Part shown: positions 44,991-53,664 of the stretch, in pieces
How positions within the stretch are numbered: the first letter of the stretch is position 1
Layout of the letters: each line of letters opens with the position of its first letter
NCBI GenBank assembly: GCA_018715045.1
Contig: DVMH01000021.1
Span: 1 to 64,000, forward strand
Source: Candidatus Avidehalobacter gallistercoris
GTDB lineage: Bacteria > Bacillota > Dehalobacteriia > UBA4068 > UBA4997
Length of the DNA stretch: 64,000 bases
Direction of reading: 5' to 3'
Position numbers and translations under genes: made by a program
Notes under the pieces: model-generated
Databases searched by the model: none
Told to the model about the DNA's origin: nothing
The model's input: only the letters and a program-made list of their open reading frames with translations

Positions 44991-45647
44991 ATGGCTACAT
45001 GGGGCAGCGCCGACTACCGGCAACTGGAACGGCTGCGGGAAAACCTCGCAAAGCTGCAAGGCGCGGACATGGACAAGTTTTGTACGGACGTGTCCCGCGA
45101 ACTTGCGGGGCGGCTGCTTGCCCTTGTCATACCGCGCACACCCGTGGGGCGCAAGCCAACCCTTGAACAGCTGGGCGGCAAAGAGGCAAAAGCAACCGTT
45201 AAAACGAAACTGCGGGACGCGCAGGGCAGATTGAGGACGCGATCCTTTTTGTCGCGTGAGGGCGCGATCCTGCAACAATACTGGTCTGGCTACATGGGCG
45301 GCACTTTGCGGCGCGGCTGGACGGCAAAGAACGAGGAGGCTGCGGCAAAGCCCGGAGGGGGCATGACCGCCAAAGCCTACGCCCAGACGCTGCCTGTCAT
45401 AAAGGCGGGCGGCGTGTACCAGATCACCGTAATAAACCCGGTCAAATACGCCAGCTACGTAGAGTTTGGACACCGGCAGAAACCTGGGCGGTATGTGCCG
45501 CAGATCGGAAAACGGCTCAAACGCGGCTGGGTGCCGGGGAAATATATGCTTACCCTGTCGGAAAAGGACTTGCAGACCATCGCGCCGGGACTGCTTGAGA
45601 AACGGCTGGACGCATTTTTACGGGAGGTGTTCAATGGCACAAATTGA
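44991..45647 (+). CDS. HK97 gp10-like tail-component protein
   Basis: A 218-residue protein with FCTDVSRELAGRLLALVIPRTPVGRK, LRRGWTAKN, VINPVKYASYVEFGHRQKPGRYVPQIG, a common signature of gp10/YqbI neck proteins (TPVG ... YA-x-YVE-x-GH). Starts two bases after the previous stop. Confidence 0.88.
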   Translation: MATWGSADYRQLERLRENLAKLQGADMDKFCTDVSRELAGRLLALVIPRTPVGRKPTLEQLGGKEAKATVKTKLRDAQGRLRTRSFLSREGAILQQYWSGYMGGTLRRGWTAKNEEAAAKPGGGMTAKAYAQTLPVIKAGGVYQITVINPVKYASYVEFGHRQKPGRYVPQIGKRLKRGWVPGKYMLTLSEKDLQTIAPGLLEKRLDAFLREVFNGTN

Positions 45648-46059
45648 CACACAGGCGATCATCGACGCCTTAACCTTAAAGCTGCGGACGGAATACCCGG
45701 ACGCAGTGATCGACAACGAGGAGGCACCGCAGGGCATACGCCCCGGCGCAATCCTTGTAAACCTGACGAACGCGGGGCAGTCACAGCTGAACCCCCACCG
45801 TTTCCACCGAACGCCGCAGTTTGACGTGCTGTATTTTTCGGATAACAGCAACGCCGAGTGCGCCGCCGTGGCAGATAACCTTTGCACGGTGCTGGACACC
45901 ATCACCACACCGGGCGGGGATATTCTGCACGGCAGCGGCATGACGTGGAGCATTGAGGACTTTGTGCTGCACTTCCTTGTCAGTTACAACCACAACGTGA
46001 TCCGCCCGAACGAGCAGATCACAATGGAAACTTTGGATTTTCAGGAGGAGGGACGTTAA
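45634..46059 (+). CDS. Tail completion protein
   Basis: A 141-residue protein, QAIIDALTLKLRTEYPDAVIDNEEAPQGIRPGAILVNLT ... RTPQFDVLYFSDNSNAECAAVADNLCTVLDTI ... HFLVSYN, the pattern of YqbJ/DUF6838-type tail completion proteins. Overlaps the preceding gene by 14 bp. Confidence 0.78.
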   Translation: MAQIDTQAIIDALTLKLRTEYPDAVIDNEEAPQGIRPGAILVNLTNAGQSQLNPHRFHRTPQFDVLYFSDNSNAECAAVADNLCTVLDTITTPGGDILHGSGMTWSIEDFVLHFLVSYNHNVIRPNEQITMETLDFQEEGR

Positions 46060-46062
46060 GCA

Positions 46063-46263
46063 ATGGCAACCAAAACCCCGGATGAGGTCAAACAGGCCGC
46101 TGCCGCTGCGGCAGAGCCGGAATACAGCAAACAGCAGCTTTTGACCTCCCACCGTTACGCCCACAGGCGGGACTTGATCGGCGCCCTGCTGGTGGACGGA
46201 AAGACCTACACCATTAAAGGCGTAGACAAGCTGATCAAAGACTACGATGAAAAGGAGATGTAA
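46063..46263 (+). CDS. Small tail-region protein
   Basis: A 66-residue protein with KQQLLTSHRYAHRRDLIGALLVDGKTYTIKGVDKLIKDY, seen between completion and sheath genes in PBSX-like phages. It has the look of an initiator or sheath cofactor; function unknown. Confidence 0.72.
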   Translation: MATKTPDEVKQAAAAAAEPEYSKQQLLTSHRYAHRRDLIGALLVDGKTYTIKGVDKLIKDYDEKEM

Positions 46264-46265
46264 AT

Positions 46266-47612
46266 ATGGCATACGGCGGCGGCACCTGGCTGACCCAGAA
46301 CAAGGTTTTGCCCGGTGCGTATATCAATTTTACCAGCGTATCTAAAGCATCCGCTACCCTGTCGGATCGCGGCGTTGCCGCTATTCCCCTGCCGCTGGCA
46401 TGGGGCCCGGAGGGTACGGTGTTTGAAGTTACAAACGGCGACCTGCAAAAGAACAGCATGGATATTTTCGGCTATTCCTATATGGACGATGCCATGCTCC
46501 CGCTGCGCGAGCTTTTCCTGTACGCCAAAACCGCGTACCTGTACCGCCTGGCTGGCACCACCACAAAAGCCGTTGCCCAGCTGGGCAGTGCGACTTTTGC
46601 CACGGCAAAGTACGGCGGCAGCAGGGGCAACGCCATGAGGCTGGTTATCAGCGCAAACGTGGACACCCCCAGCGCGTTTGACGTGAAAATCTACATGGGG
46701 GACGCGCTGGTGGACGAGCAGATCGGCGTTGCTACTGCGGCCGATCTGGTCAATTCCAACTTTGCCACGTTCAACCCGGATGCGACCCTTGAAGTCACGG
46801 CCGGCGTAAACTTCACGGGCGGCGGCGACGGCACGATCAGCGGCACGGCGTGGCAGGCTGCGCTGGATGCGTTCGAGGCGTACAGCTTTAACACGCTGGG
46901 CTGCCCTACGGACGACGAAACCACCAAAGGGCTGTTTGTCCAGTATACAAAGCGTATGCGCGATGAGGTGGGCGCGAAATTCCAGCTTGTGGGGCATAAA
47001 ATCCCCAACGCCGACTATGAGGGTGTTATTTCCGTAGAAAATGATGTCAGCGGCTACCCGGACAGCGTTCTGGGCATGGGCGCCTTTGGGCTGGTCTACT
47101 GGATGACCGGCGCGGAGGCGGGCTGCGAGGTCAACCGTTCCTGCACCAATAAGCAGTATGACGGCGAGCTGACCGTAAACACGGATTACACCCAGAAACA
47201 GCTGGAGGACGCAATCAAGGGCGGTAAGCTGATTTTGCACAACGCCAACGGCGCGGTACGCATTCTGGACGACATCAACACGCTGCTGACCCTGACCGAC
47301 ACAAAGGGCGAGGTGTTCCAGGCAAACCAGACCATCCGCGTCTGCGACCAGATCGCAAACGACACGGCGGTGTTGTTCAACACCCGCTACCTGGGTGTTG
47401 TGCCGAACGACGCCAGCGGGCGCATGAGCCTGTGGGCTGACATCTGCAAGCTCATTCAGGAACTGGAACGCCTCCGCGCTGTGGAGGACTTCGACACGTC
47501 CACCCTGACCGTGGAACAGGGCGACACCAAAAAGGCGGTTGTCGCTACCCTGCAAAACCTGAACATCGTAAACGCTATGGCGCAGCTGTATATGAGCGTC
47601 ATTATCATGTAA
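46266..47612 (+). CDS. Contractile tail sheath protein
   Basis: A 448-residue sheath: MAYGGGTWLTQNKVLPGAYINFTSVSKASATLSDRGVAAIPLPLAWGPEGTVFEV (domain typical of XkdK start), variable middle, and the conserved C-terminal half RILDDINTLLTLTDTKGEVFQANQTIRVCDQIANDTAVLFNTRYLGVVPNDASGR. It shows that the tail is contractile, so the phage is a myovirus. Confidence 0.95.
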   Translation: MAYGGGTWLTQNKVLPGAYINFTSVSKASATLSDRGVAAIPLPLAWGPEGTVFEVTNGDLQKNSMDIFGYSYMDDAMLPLRELFLYAKTAYLYRLAGTTTKAVAQLGSATFATAKYGGSRGNAMRLVISANVDTPSAFDVKIYMGDALVDEQIGVATAADLVNSNFATFNPDATLEVTAGVNFTGGGDGTISGTAWQAALDAFEAYSFNTLGCPTDDETTKGLFVQYTKRMRDEVGAKFQLVGHKIPNADYEGVISVENDVSGYPDSVLGMGAFGLVYWMTGAEAGCEVNRSCTNKQYDGELTVNTDYTQKQLEDAIKGGKLILHNANGAVRILDDINTLLTLTDTKGEVFQANQTIRVCDQIANDTAVLFNTRYLGVVPNDASGRMSLWADICKLIQELERLRAVEDFDTSTLTVEQGDTKKAVVATLQNLNIVNAMAQLYMSVIIM

Positions 47613-47627
47613 GGGAGGGATCGACCT

Positions 47628-48104
47628 ATGGCAAACGCTGTAATGAACGCGCTGGACGCATTGCAGGGATCGATGGCAGAGTGCTTTCTGACCACCGAGG
47701 ACGGCCGGCGTTATAACTTCATGCAGATTTACAAAATGGAGGTGAAAATGGACATCACCTCCAAAGAGTTGCCTATTCTGGGCAAGACCGGCAAGGGCAA
47801 CCGCTCCACCGGCTGGAAAGGCACCTTTTCCGGCACGGCGCATTACAACCAGTCCGTGCTGCGCCAGATGATGCTCCAGTATAAGAACACCGGCAAGCTG
47901 CCCGCATTCGATATGCAGATCGCGAACGACGACCCCGCCAGCGCGGCGGGCAGGCAGACGGCGATCTTTTACCAGTGCCTGATCAAAGGCGGCATTCTGG
48001 CAAAGTTTGACGCAAGCGAGGACACGCTGGAGGAGGACATCGAGGGCACCTTTGAGGACTTCGACCTGCCGGAAGTGTTCGCGCTGCTGCCCGGTATGAA
48101 CTAA
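47628..48104 (+). CDS. Tail tube protein (XkdM-like)
   Basis: A 158-residue protein with MNALDALQGSMAECFLTTEDGRRYNFMQIYKMEVKMDITSKELPILGKTGKGNRSTGWKGTFSGTAHYN, the XkdM tube signature, and EEDIEGTFEDFDLPEVF near the end. Follows the sheath gene by 15 bp. Confidence 0.93.
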   Translation: MANAVMNALDALQGSMAECFLTTEDGRRYNFMQIYKMEVKMDITSKELPILGKTGKGNRSTGWKGTFSGTAHYNQSVLRQMMLQYKNTGKLPAFDMQIANDDPASAAGRQTAIFYQCLIKGGILAKFDASEDTLEEDIEGTFEDFDLPEVFALLPGMN

Positions 48105-48138
48105 CACCAACCAACACCCATAAAGGAGGACAAGAACA

Positions 48139-48573
48139 ATGGCAAGATCGCTTAGTGCATTTATGGCTGACGCTGTGGAAAAGGTGGAAAACGTCCTTTA
48201 TCCTGCGTCCACCCGTATTAAAGACCCCGAAACCGGGGAGCCGATGATGTGGGAAATCTGCGCAATTTCCGCAAGCGAAAACGCGCAGATCAGAAAGTCC
48301 TGCATGAAAACCATCCTCGCCCCCGGCGGGCGCAAGGGGCAGTTTACGCAGGAGTTTGACGGCAATGCCTACCAGGCAAAGATCGCGGTGCGCTGCACCG
48401 TGTTCCCCGACCTGAACGACGCCGCTTTGCAGGACAGCTACAAGGCGATGGGCGCTGAAAAGCTGATCACCACCATGCTGACCCCCGGCGAGTTTGAGGA
48501 CTACAGCGCAAAGGTGCTGGAGGTCAACGGTTTTCAGAATGTGCAGGATCTGGTTGACGAGGCAAAAAACTGA
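48139..48573 (+). CDS. Tail assembly chaperone (XkdN-like), unshifted product
   Basis: A 144-residue protein: EKVENVLYPASTRIKDPETGEPMMWEICAISASENAQIRKSCMK, AKIAVRCTVFPDLNDAALQDSYKAMGAEKLITTMLTPGEFEDYSAKVLEVNGFQNVQDLVDEAKN. Matches XkdN. The last three codons GCA AAA AAC before TGA form a canonical slippery site, so a second, longer product is expected, as for lambda G/GT. Confidence 0.92.
   Translation: MARSLSAFMADAVEKVENVLYPASTRIKDPETGEPMMWEICAISASENAQIRKSCMKTILAPGGRKGQFTQEFDGNAYQAKIAVRCTVFPDLNDAALQDSYKAMGAEKLITTMLTPGEFEDYSAKVLEVNGFQNVQDLVDEAKN
48564..48570 (+). promoter_or_regulatory. Programmed -1 ribosomal frameshift site (A AAA AAC)
   Basis: The heptamer AAAAAAC is placed as A AAA AAC in the chaperone frame, the canonical X XXY YYZ order, directly before the stop TGA (48571-48573). 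A -1 slip enters a frame that stays open to 48743. This is the established mechanism for making long and short chaperones in tailed phages. Confidence 0.82.
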
Positions 48574-48743
48574 TAGAGGGCGGCGACCCGGAGGCATATT
48601 ACGCCTACTACTGCCTGCACAAATTCCACTGGGCGCCGTCCGTTTTCCTTGCCTTTTCCCCAGAGGAGCAGGCATTTATCATTGCCGCTGTTGACCTGCG
48701 CATTGAGGCAGAAAAGAAAGCCGCGAAAAAGGCAAAAGGCTGA
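48570..48743 (+). CDS. Frameshift extension of the tail assembly chaperone
   Basis: In the -1 frame the codons CTG ATA GAG onward encode 57 residues: LIEGGDPEAYYAYYCLHKF, then HWAPSVFLAFSPEEQAFIIAAVDLRIE and a Lys-rich end, with stop at 48741. It has no start or ribosome-binding site of its own and the content matches the second chaperone ORF (helical HKF-x-W-xP motif) of PBSX-like phages. Together with the first product it would give about 201 residues, the T part being the one that recruits the tape measure. Confidence 0.82.
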   Translation: MIEGGDPEAYYAYYCLHKFHWAPSVFLAFSPEEQAFIIAAVDLRIEAEKKAAKKAKG

Positions 48744-48834
48744 CGCGCGCCGTAAGCGAAACCGCGACCGGCGCGTGTCTGCGGCTCTGCCCGCCCGTCA
48801 CGGCAAAATTAACAAAATGTTCACTTTTTAAGCC

Positions 48835-48861
48835 TTGACAAATAGGGGGGGGGGGTATAAT
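48835..48861 (+). promoter_or_regulatory. Promoter with poly-G spacer upstream of a two-gene cargo cassette
   Basis: A perfect TTGACA (48835-48840) and TATAAT (48856-48861) are separated by 15 bp consisting of AATA and 11 consecutive G. The optimal spacer for sigma-A is 17 bp. Promoters of this shape, with a homopolymer in the spacer, are known to vary in strength as the tract slips. The start codon of the first gene lies 45 bp downstream. Confidence 0.8.
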
Positions 48862-48906
48862 TTTAAGTGTTTACCCTTTTTTCTTTTGCGAATGGAGGCG
48901 GCTCTG

Positions 48907-49299
48907 ATGGGAATTTTCAGCAAGAAAAGCAAAGATACCGCAAGGGCTATGTTTTATGACGGCGAACTGCAAGGGTTTACCGCAAACACACCTTGTACTT
49001 TCCGCGCTGACATCACGGATTTACTCATATCACGCATTAACCCGGTTGTGCAGGCTGCGCTGCCGCTTGAACGCATCAAGACGGCAGAAATCATGCCGGA
49101 GGCAGATTATATGCGGCTGCACAAGGGCGTGGACACGGCGCAGGTCAAACTGCCCCGCTGGACGCTGCGGATCGTTTACACGGCGCAGGACGGCGCAGAA
49201 AAGGAACTTGTTTTCTGGTTTGTCACGCAGGACTACAAGGGCGTTAAGGGGCTTGTGGAGCTGATCCAGCCCGCTGCGCCCGCATCGTACACGCTGTAA
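48907..49299 (+). CDS. Cargo protein 1, unknown function
   Basis: A 130-residue protein starting MGIFSKKSKDTARAMFYDGELQG, with a core of alternating strands (PCTFRADITDLLISRI, KLPRWTLRIVYTAQDGAEKELVFWFVTQDYKGVKGLVELI) that suggests a PH-like small beta barrel. No family is firmly recognised. GGAGG lies 8 bases before the start. It is the first gene of a cassette that is inserted between chaperone and tape measure, where phages of this type normally have none, and has its own promoter and terminator. Its stop overlaps the next start (TAATG). Confidence 0.75.
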   Translation: MGIFSKKSKDTARAMFYDGELQGFTANTPCTFRADITDLLISRINPVVQAALPLERIKTAEIMPEADYMRLHKGVDTAQVKLPRWTLRIVYTAQDGAEKELVFWFVTQDYKGVKGLVELIQPAAPASYTL

Positions 49300-49826
49300 T
49301 GTTCTGGCGCAAGAAACGAAAACCGCCTGCACCGTCCGCTGGCGAGGTTATCATCCAGAACATACGCGCCAACGGATACGATTTTGAAGTGCAGGAACAG
49401 GAGCGGCTCTTTGCCGATGCTTTGGGGCAGCAACTGCTTGCGGCGGGATTGCTGCCCCAGAGCATAATGTTTGAACGTATGGCGTGGGGCGGCTTTAACG
49501 TGTACTACGGCGAGGGGCTTTACGTGGGTAAAATCTGCCTTCGTATCCTGCCTGACAAGTGGGCGGTGAAACGCGCCGGCGCCACACGGGCAAGCCGCGT
49601 GTTTGACACGAAAGACGCCGCAGAGGCATACGCTGCCGACCGGCAAGGCTATAAAATCGAACGCCGCGAGGGCGGGCAGCTGTACGCCATGCAGTACCTC
49701 CGGGGGCTGTACACCGTCAAAGACATGGAAAGCCCCACGTTTGAGGAATGCGTGGCGGCGATCCCGCGCTGGATCACTTACATACAAAAGCAAAGCGCGG
49801 CAATGCGCAGGGCTTTGAAACCCTAA
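49299..49826 (+). CDS. Cargo protein 2, unknown function
   Basis: A 175-residue protein, MFWRKKRKPPAPSAGEV at the N-terminus, then FEVQEQERLFADALGQQLLAAGLLPQ, GFNVYYGEGLYVGKICLRILPDKWAVKRAG and MESPTFEECVAAIPRWITYIQKQ. The core (GLYVGKI-x-L and R-x-MQYL) has a beta-sheet look, but I recognise no family. No signal peptide or membrane segment. Coupled to the previous gene; both may act in the lysogen. Confidence 0.75.
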   Translation: MFWRKKRKPPAPSAGEVIIQNIRANGYDFEVQEQERLFADALGQQLLAAGLLPQSIMFERMAWGGFNVYYGEGLYVGKICLRILPDKWAVKRAGATRASRVFDTKDAAEAYAADRQGYKIERREGGQLYAMQYLRGLYTVKDMESPTFEECVAAIPRWITYIQKQSAAMRRALKP

Positions 49827-49840
49827 AATTGAAAACGCTA

Positions 49841-49869
49841 ACCGTCCTCCAGACACGGAGGGCGGTTTT
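49841..49869 (+). terminator. Terminator closing the cargo cassette
   Basis: Stem ACCGTCCTCC/GGAGGGCGGT (49841-49850, 49857-49866; one G-U) with a 6-base loop, followed by TTTATTATA. It lies between the second cargo gene and the tape measure. Confidence 0.75.
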
Positions 49870-49897
49870 ATTATACCCAGAAAGGAGGCGCAAAGCT

Positions 49898-52039
49898 ATG
49901 GCAACCATACAGTCCCAGCTGCGGCTGAATGACGGCATGAGCGCGGTACTGCGCAACGTGACCGCCGCCCTGGACACCTGCCTGCGCAGTTTTGAAGAAA
50001 TGCGGGCGGCAAGCGGATCGGCAATGGACGTTTCCGCAATCGCGGAGGCGCGGGTGGAGCTGCTGTCTGCGAACAACACCATTGAACAGATGGAACGAAA
50101 CAGCAGGGACGCGGAAAACGCCCAGCGCGGCTACAACCGCGCGGTGCAGGCCGGCAATAGCTCGCTTGACGGTATGTTGAGCAAGGTCAAGGGCGTTGTG
50201 GCTACCCTTGCGGCGGCGTCCGGCGTCCGCAACCTGATCGGCACGTCCGACCAGATGGCGGGCGCCACCGCCCGCCTGTCCCTCATTGTGGACGACCAGA
50301 ACAGCGTGGAAAGCCTGCAACAAAAGATATTTGCCTCCGCGCAGGCAAGCCGGGGCGCGTACCTGGACGTTATGGACACGGTGGGCAAGCTGGGATTGAC
50401 CGCCGGGGACGCATTCACCGGCAACGATGAAATGATCCGTTTTGCCCAGCTTATGAACCAGAACTTTATCATTGCAGGCGCGTCTGCTACGGAACAGTCC
50501 AGCGCAATGTACCAGCTTACGCAGGCTATGGCGGCGGGCAAACTGCAAGGGGACGAATACCGATCCATCATTGAAAACGCCCCGCTGCTGGCAAACAGCA
50601 TTGAGGACTATATGCGAAACGTGCAGGGCGCAACCGGCAGTATGAAAGACTGGGCGGCCGAGGGGCTTTTGACTTCGGACGTTATCAAAGCCGCCCTCTT
50701 TTCGTCTGCGGACGAAATAGAGGCGCGGTTTGCCCAGATGCCGCGCACCTGGTCACAAAACTGGACAATGATGAAAAACAACGCGCTGATCGCGCTCCAG
50801 CCCCTGTACAACTACATAGGGCAGCTGGCGAACGATCCGCGCGTTTTGACTGCGATCAACGAAATCACAGGGGCGATCAGCGGTATTGCCCAGATTGCCA
50901 TCCCCGTCATTGACCTTATCGTGTCCGGGCTTGTCTGGACGGGGGAAAATCTGGAATGGATCATGCCCCTGCTGCTGGGCGTTGCGGCGGCGTATGTGCT
51001 GATACACGGGGCTGTAGCGGTGTACAACACCGTGACCGCGATCAGCAACGGGCTGCAAGCCGTTGCCGCTGCGAGGTCTGCCTTTAAGGCTGGCGCAAGC
51101 ATTGCAGAGGCAGCGGCTACGACCACCGCCACAGGGGCGCAGGTGGGGCTGAACGCTGCCCTTTACGCCTGCCCTATTGTCTGGATACTTCTCATCATTA
51201 TTGCCGTTATCGCGGCGATCTACGGGGTTGTGGCGGCTATTAACCACCTGACCGGCAGCACGTTGAGCGCAACCGGCATTATAGCGGGCGCGTTCATGGT
51301 TGCCTTTGCCTTTATCGGAAATATCCTGATTGCCGCATACAACCTTGTGGTTGACGTGTTCGTGCTGATCTACAACCTTGTGGCAGAGGTTGCAAACTTC
51401 ATCGGCAACGTGTTTGTAGACCCTATCGGCGCGGTCTGCCGCCTGTTCTTCGGGCTGGCAGACACGGTGCTGGGCATTCTGCAAGCCCTTGCATCCGCAA
51501 TCGATGCTATTTTCGGCTCCAACCTTGCGGGCGCGGTGCAGGGCTGGCGCGACAGCCTGGGCGGCTGGGTAGATGACACGTTCGGACAGGGCGAGGAGGT
51601 CATGGCAAAACTGAACGCCGACGACCTCAAACTGGATCGCTTTGAATATGGCGCCGCCTGGGATTTAGGCTATAACGCCGGCGCCGGTTTGGAGGCAAGT
51701 ATTGGCGATATGTTCAGTTTTGACCCGTCCAGCCTGACCACGGGCTTTGATCCCAAATCCGTGGATATGAGCGGCTACCAGCCCGCGCTGGACGGTATCA
51801 ACGACAACACCGGCAGCACGGCGGCGTCCCTGAAAAACATGAGCGAGGATGTGGCGTATATGCGCGATATTGCAGAACGCGAGGCGATCAACCGCTTTAC
51901 GACCGCAGAACTGCACATTGACATGACGGGAATGAATAACCGTTTTGAAAACGACATGGACGTTGACGGCGTGATCGACCGTTTTGTTACCGGCGTGACC
52001 GAGGCGCTGGACGTTGCCGGAGAGGGGGTGCATCCATAA
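49898..52039 (+). CDS. Tail tape measure protein
   Basis: A 713-residue protein: long helical N-terminal part (FEEMRAASGSAMDVSAIAEARVELLSANNTIEQMERNSRDAENAQRGYNRAV), tape-measure domain with SATEQSSAMYQLTQAMAAGKLQGDEYRSIIENAPLLANSI, hydrophobic segments at about 360-540 and an acidic C-terminus. The length would set a tail of roughly 100 nm if the usual ratio holds. The ATG at 49898 has AAAGGAGG upstream. Confidence 0.95.
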   Translation: MATIQSQLRLNDGMSAVLRNVTAALDTCLRSFEEMRAASGSAMDVSAIAEARVELLSANNTIEQMERNSRDAENAQRGYNRAVQAGNSSLDGMLSKVKGVVATLAAASGVRNLIGTSDQMAGATARLSLIVDDQNSVESLQQKIFASAQASRGAYLDVMDTVGKLGLTAGDAFTGNDEMIRFAQLMNQNFIIAGASATEQSSAMYQLTQAMAAGKLQGDEYRSIIENAPLLANSIEDYMRNVQGATGSMKDWAAEGLLTSDVIKAALFSSADEIEARFAQMPRTWSQNWTMMKNNALIALQPLYNYIGQLANDPRVLTAINEITGAISGIAQIAIPVIDLIVSGLVWTGENLEWIMPLLLGVAAAYVLIHGAVAVYNTVTAISNGLQAVAAARSAFKAGASIAEAAATTTATGAQVGLNAALYACPIVWILLIIIAVIAAIYGVVAAINHLTGSTLSATGIIAGAFMVAFAFIGNILIAAYNLVVDVFVLIYNLVAEVANFIGNVFVDPIGAVCRLFFGLADTVLGILQALASAIDAIFGSNLAGAVQGWRDSLGGWVDDTFGQGEEVMAKLNADDLKLDRFEYGAAWDLGYNAGAGLEASIGDMFSFDPSSLTTGFDPKSVDMSGYQPALDGINDNTGSTAASLKNMSEDVAYMRDIAEREAINRFTTAELHIDMTGMNNRFENDMDVDGVIDRFVTGVTEALDVAGEGVHP

Positions 52040-52708
52040 ATGGCATATACCATGTACTTGAACGGGGTGCAGATGCCCGTCACCCCCAGCAAGCTGACTG
52101 TTAAAATCAAGGGGCAAAACAAAACGCTGAACCTGGTAAATGACGGGGAGATCAATTTTCTGCGATCCCCCGGCCTTACGGAAATTACGGTTGAGGTGCT
52201 GCTGCCTATGCTGCAAGCCTACCACTTTGCAAGCTACCCCAGCGGCTACCAGCCGCCCGACTATTACCTGTCTGCCTTTGAACGCATGATCGCAGGGAAA
52301 ACGCCGGGGCAGTTTATCCTGTCCCGGTACGCCCCTGCGGGCGGCAGGCTGTACGACACAAACCTGCGGGTAAGCCTGGAAAGCTACAACATTGTGGAGG
52401 ACGCCAGCAATGGCCCGGACGTTACCGTGTCGCTGACCCTCAAGCAGTATAAGGCGTTCGGCACGAAAACGGTTAAGCTGGTGGAGCCTACGGTTGCCGT
52501 GGTGGAAAAGCCGCGCGAAACGGACAACGCGCCGAAAAAGGAAAACAAGGCGAAAACCTACACCGTGAAAAGCGGCGATTGCCTCTGGAACATTGCCAAA
52601 AAGTACTACGGCAACGGGGCGAAATACACGCAGATTTTTAACGCGAACAAAGACAAGATCAGCAACCCCAACCTGATCTATCCGGGGCAGGTGTTGACGA
52701 TACCATGA
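52040..52708 (+). CDS. LysM domain tail protein (XkdP-like)
   Basis: A 222-residue protein: MYLNGVQMPVTPSKLTVKIKGQNKTLNLVNDGEINFLRSPGLTEITVEVLLP (XkdP N-terminal domain) and a C-terminal LysM (YTVKSGDCLWNIAKKYYGNGAKYTQIFNANKDKISNPNLIYPGQVLTIP). The LysM likely contacts peptidoglycan at the tail tip. Overlaps the next gene by four bases. Confidence 0.93.
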   Translation: MAYTMYLNGVQMPVTPSKLTVKIKGQNKTLNLVNDGEINFLRSPGLTEITVEVLLPMLQAYHFASYPSGYQPPDYYLSAFERMIAGKTPGQFILSRYAPAGGRLYDTNLRVSLESYNIVEDASNGPDVTVSLTLKQYKAFGTKTVKLVEPTVAVVEKPRETDNAPKKENKAKTYTVKSGDCLWNIAKKYYGNGAKYTQIFNANKDKISNPNLIYPGQVLTIP

Positions 52709-53664
52709 AAATTGACCTTTTGATCCAGCACGGCAACACCCTGCAATATCCCGCCGTATCGGAGGGTATCGAGTGGCAGCTGGAACGGCAGGGATCACCC
52801 GGCAAGCTGACGTTTACGGTGGTGAAAGACGAAACGCTGAACTTTGCCGAGGGCGATCCCGTCAAGCTGACCGTGGACGGCACCGATGTGTTTTACGGCT
52901 TTGTGTTCACCAAAAAGCGCACCAAAGAACAGACCATTGACGTAACCGCCTATGATCAGCTCCGCTACCTGAAAAACAAGGACACTTACGTGTACGAAAA
53001 CAAGACCGCCACGGAAGTGATCCAGATGATCGCGGCAGACTTCAAGCTGAACACCGGGACGCTGGAGGACACGGGTTATAAGATCGGCTCCCGCACCGAG
53101 GACGACACCACCCTGTTTGACATTATCCAGAATGCGCTGGACGAAACGCTGACCGCGAAAAAACAGCTTTACGTGCTGTACGACGACGTGGGCAAACTGA
53201 CCCTGCGCAACATTGAAAGCATGAAACTGGATTTTCTGCTGGACAGCGAGGTGCTGGAAAACTACGACTACAAAAGCACCATTGACGACAGCACCTATAA
53301 CCAGATCAAGGTGGTGCATGAGGACAGCGACGCCGGCAAGCGCAGCATTTACATTGCCAAAGACAGCAGCCACATCAACGAATGGGGCGTTTTGCAGCTC
53401 ACGGAAAGCGTGGAGGAAAAGACCAACGCGCAGGCAAAGGCTGACGGGCTTTTAGCATTATATAACACCAAAACCCGAACGTTGACCGCATCCAACGTGC
53501 TGGGAGACGTCCGGGTGCGGGCAGGCAGCTCCATTGTGGTTATGCTGAACCTGGGGGACATTGTGGTGCAAAACTACATGGTTGTGGAAAGCGTCCGGCA
53601 CACGTTCAACGAACAACAGCACCTTATGGAATTAAAATTGAGGGGAGGTACGTTTATTGTCTAA
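52705..53664 (+). CDS. Baseplate hub protein (XkdQ/gpD-like)
   Basis: A 319-residue protein with IEWQLERQGSPGKLTFTVVKDETLNFAEGDPVKLTVDGTDVFYGFVFTKKRTKEQTIDVTAYDQLRYLKNKDTYVYEN, the XkdQ signature of hub proteins that connect tube and spike. Confidence 0.9.
   Translation: MKIDLLIQHGNTLQYPAVSEGIEWQLERQGSPGKLTFTVVKDETLNFAEGDPVKLTVDGTDVFYGFVFTKKRTKEQTIDVTAYDQLRYLKNKDTYVYENKTATEVIQMIAADFKLNTGTLEDTGYKIGSRTEDDTTLFDIIQNALDETLTAKKQLYVLYDDVGKLTLRNIESMKLDFLLDSEVLENYDYKSTIDDSTYNQIKVVHEDSDAGKRSIYIAKDSSHINEWGVLQLTESVEEKTNAQAKADGLLALYNTKTRTLTASNVLGDVRVRAGSSIVVMLNLGDIVVQNYMVVESVRHTFNEQQHLMELKLRGGTFIV

Noticed and set aside
48835-48906. An ATG- or TTG-started longer form of the first cargo protein translated across the G11 tract
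   Set aside because: It would begin within the -35 box of a perfect promoter and has no ribosome site, while GGAGG stands before the ATG at 48907.
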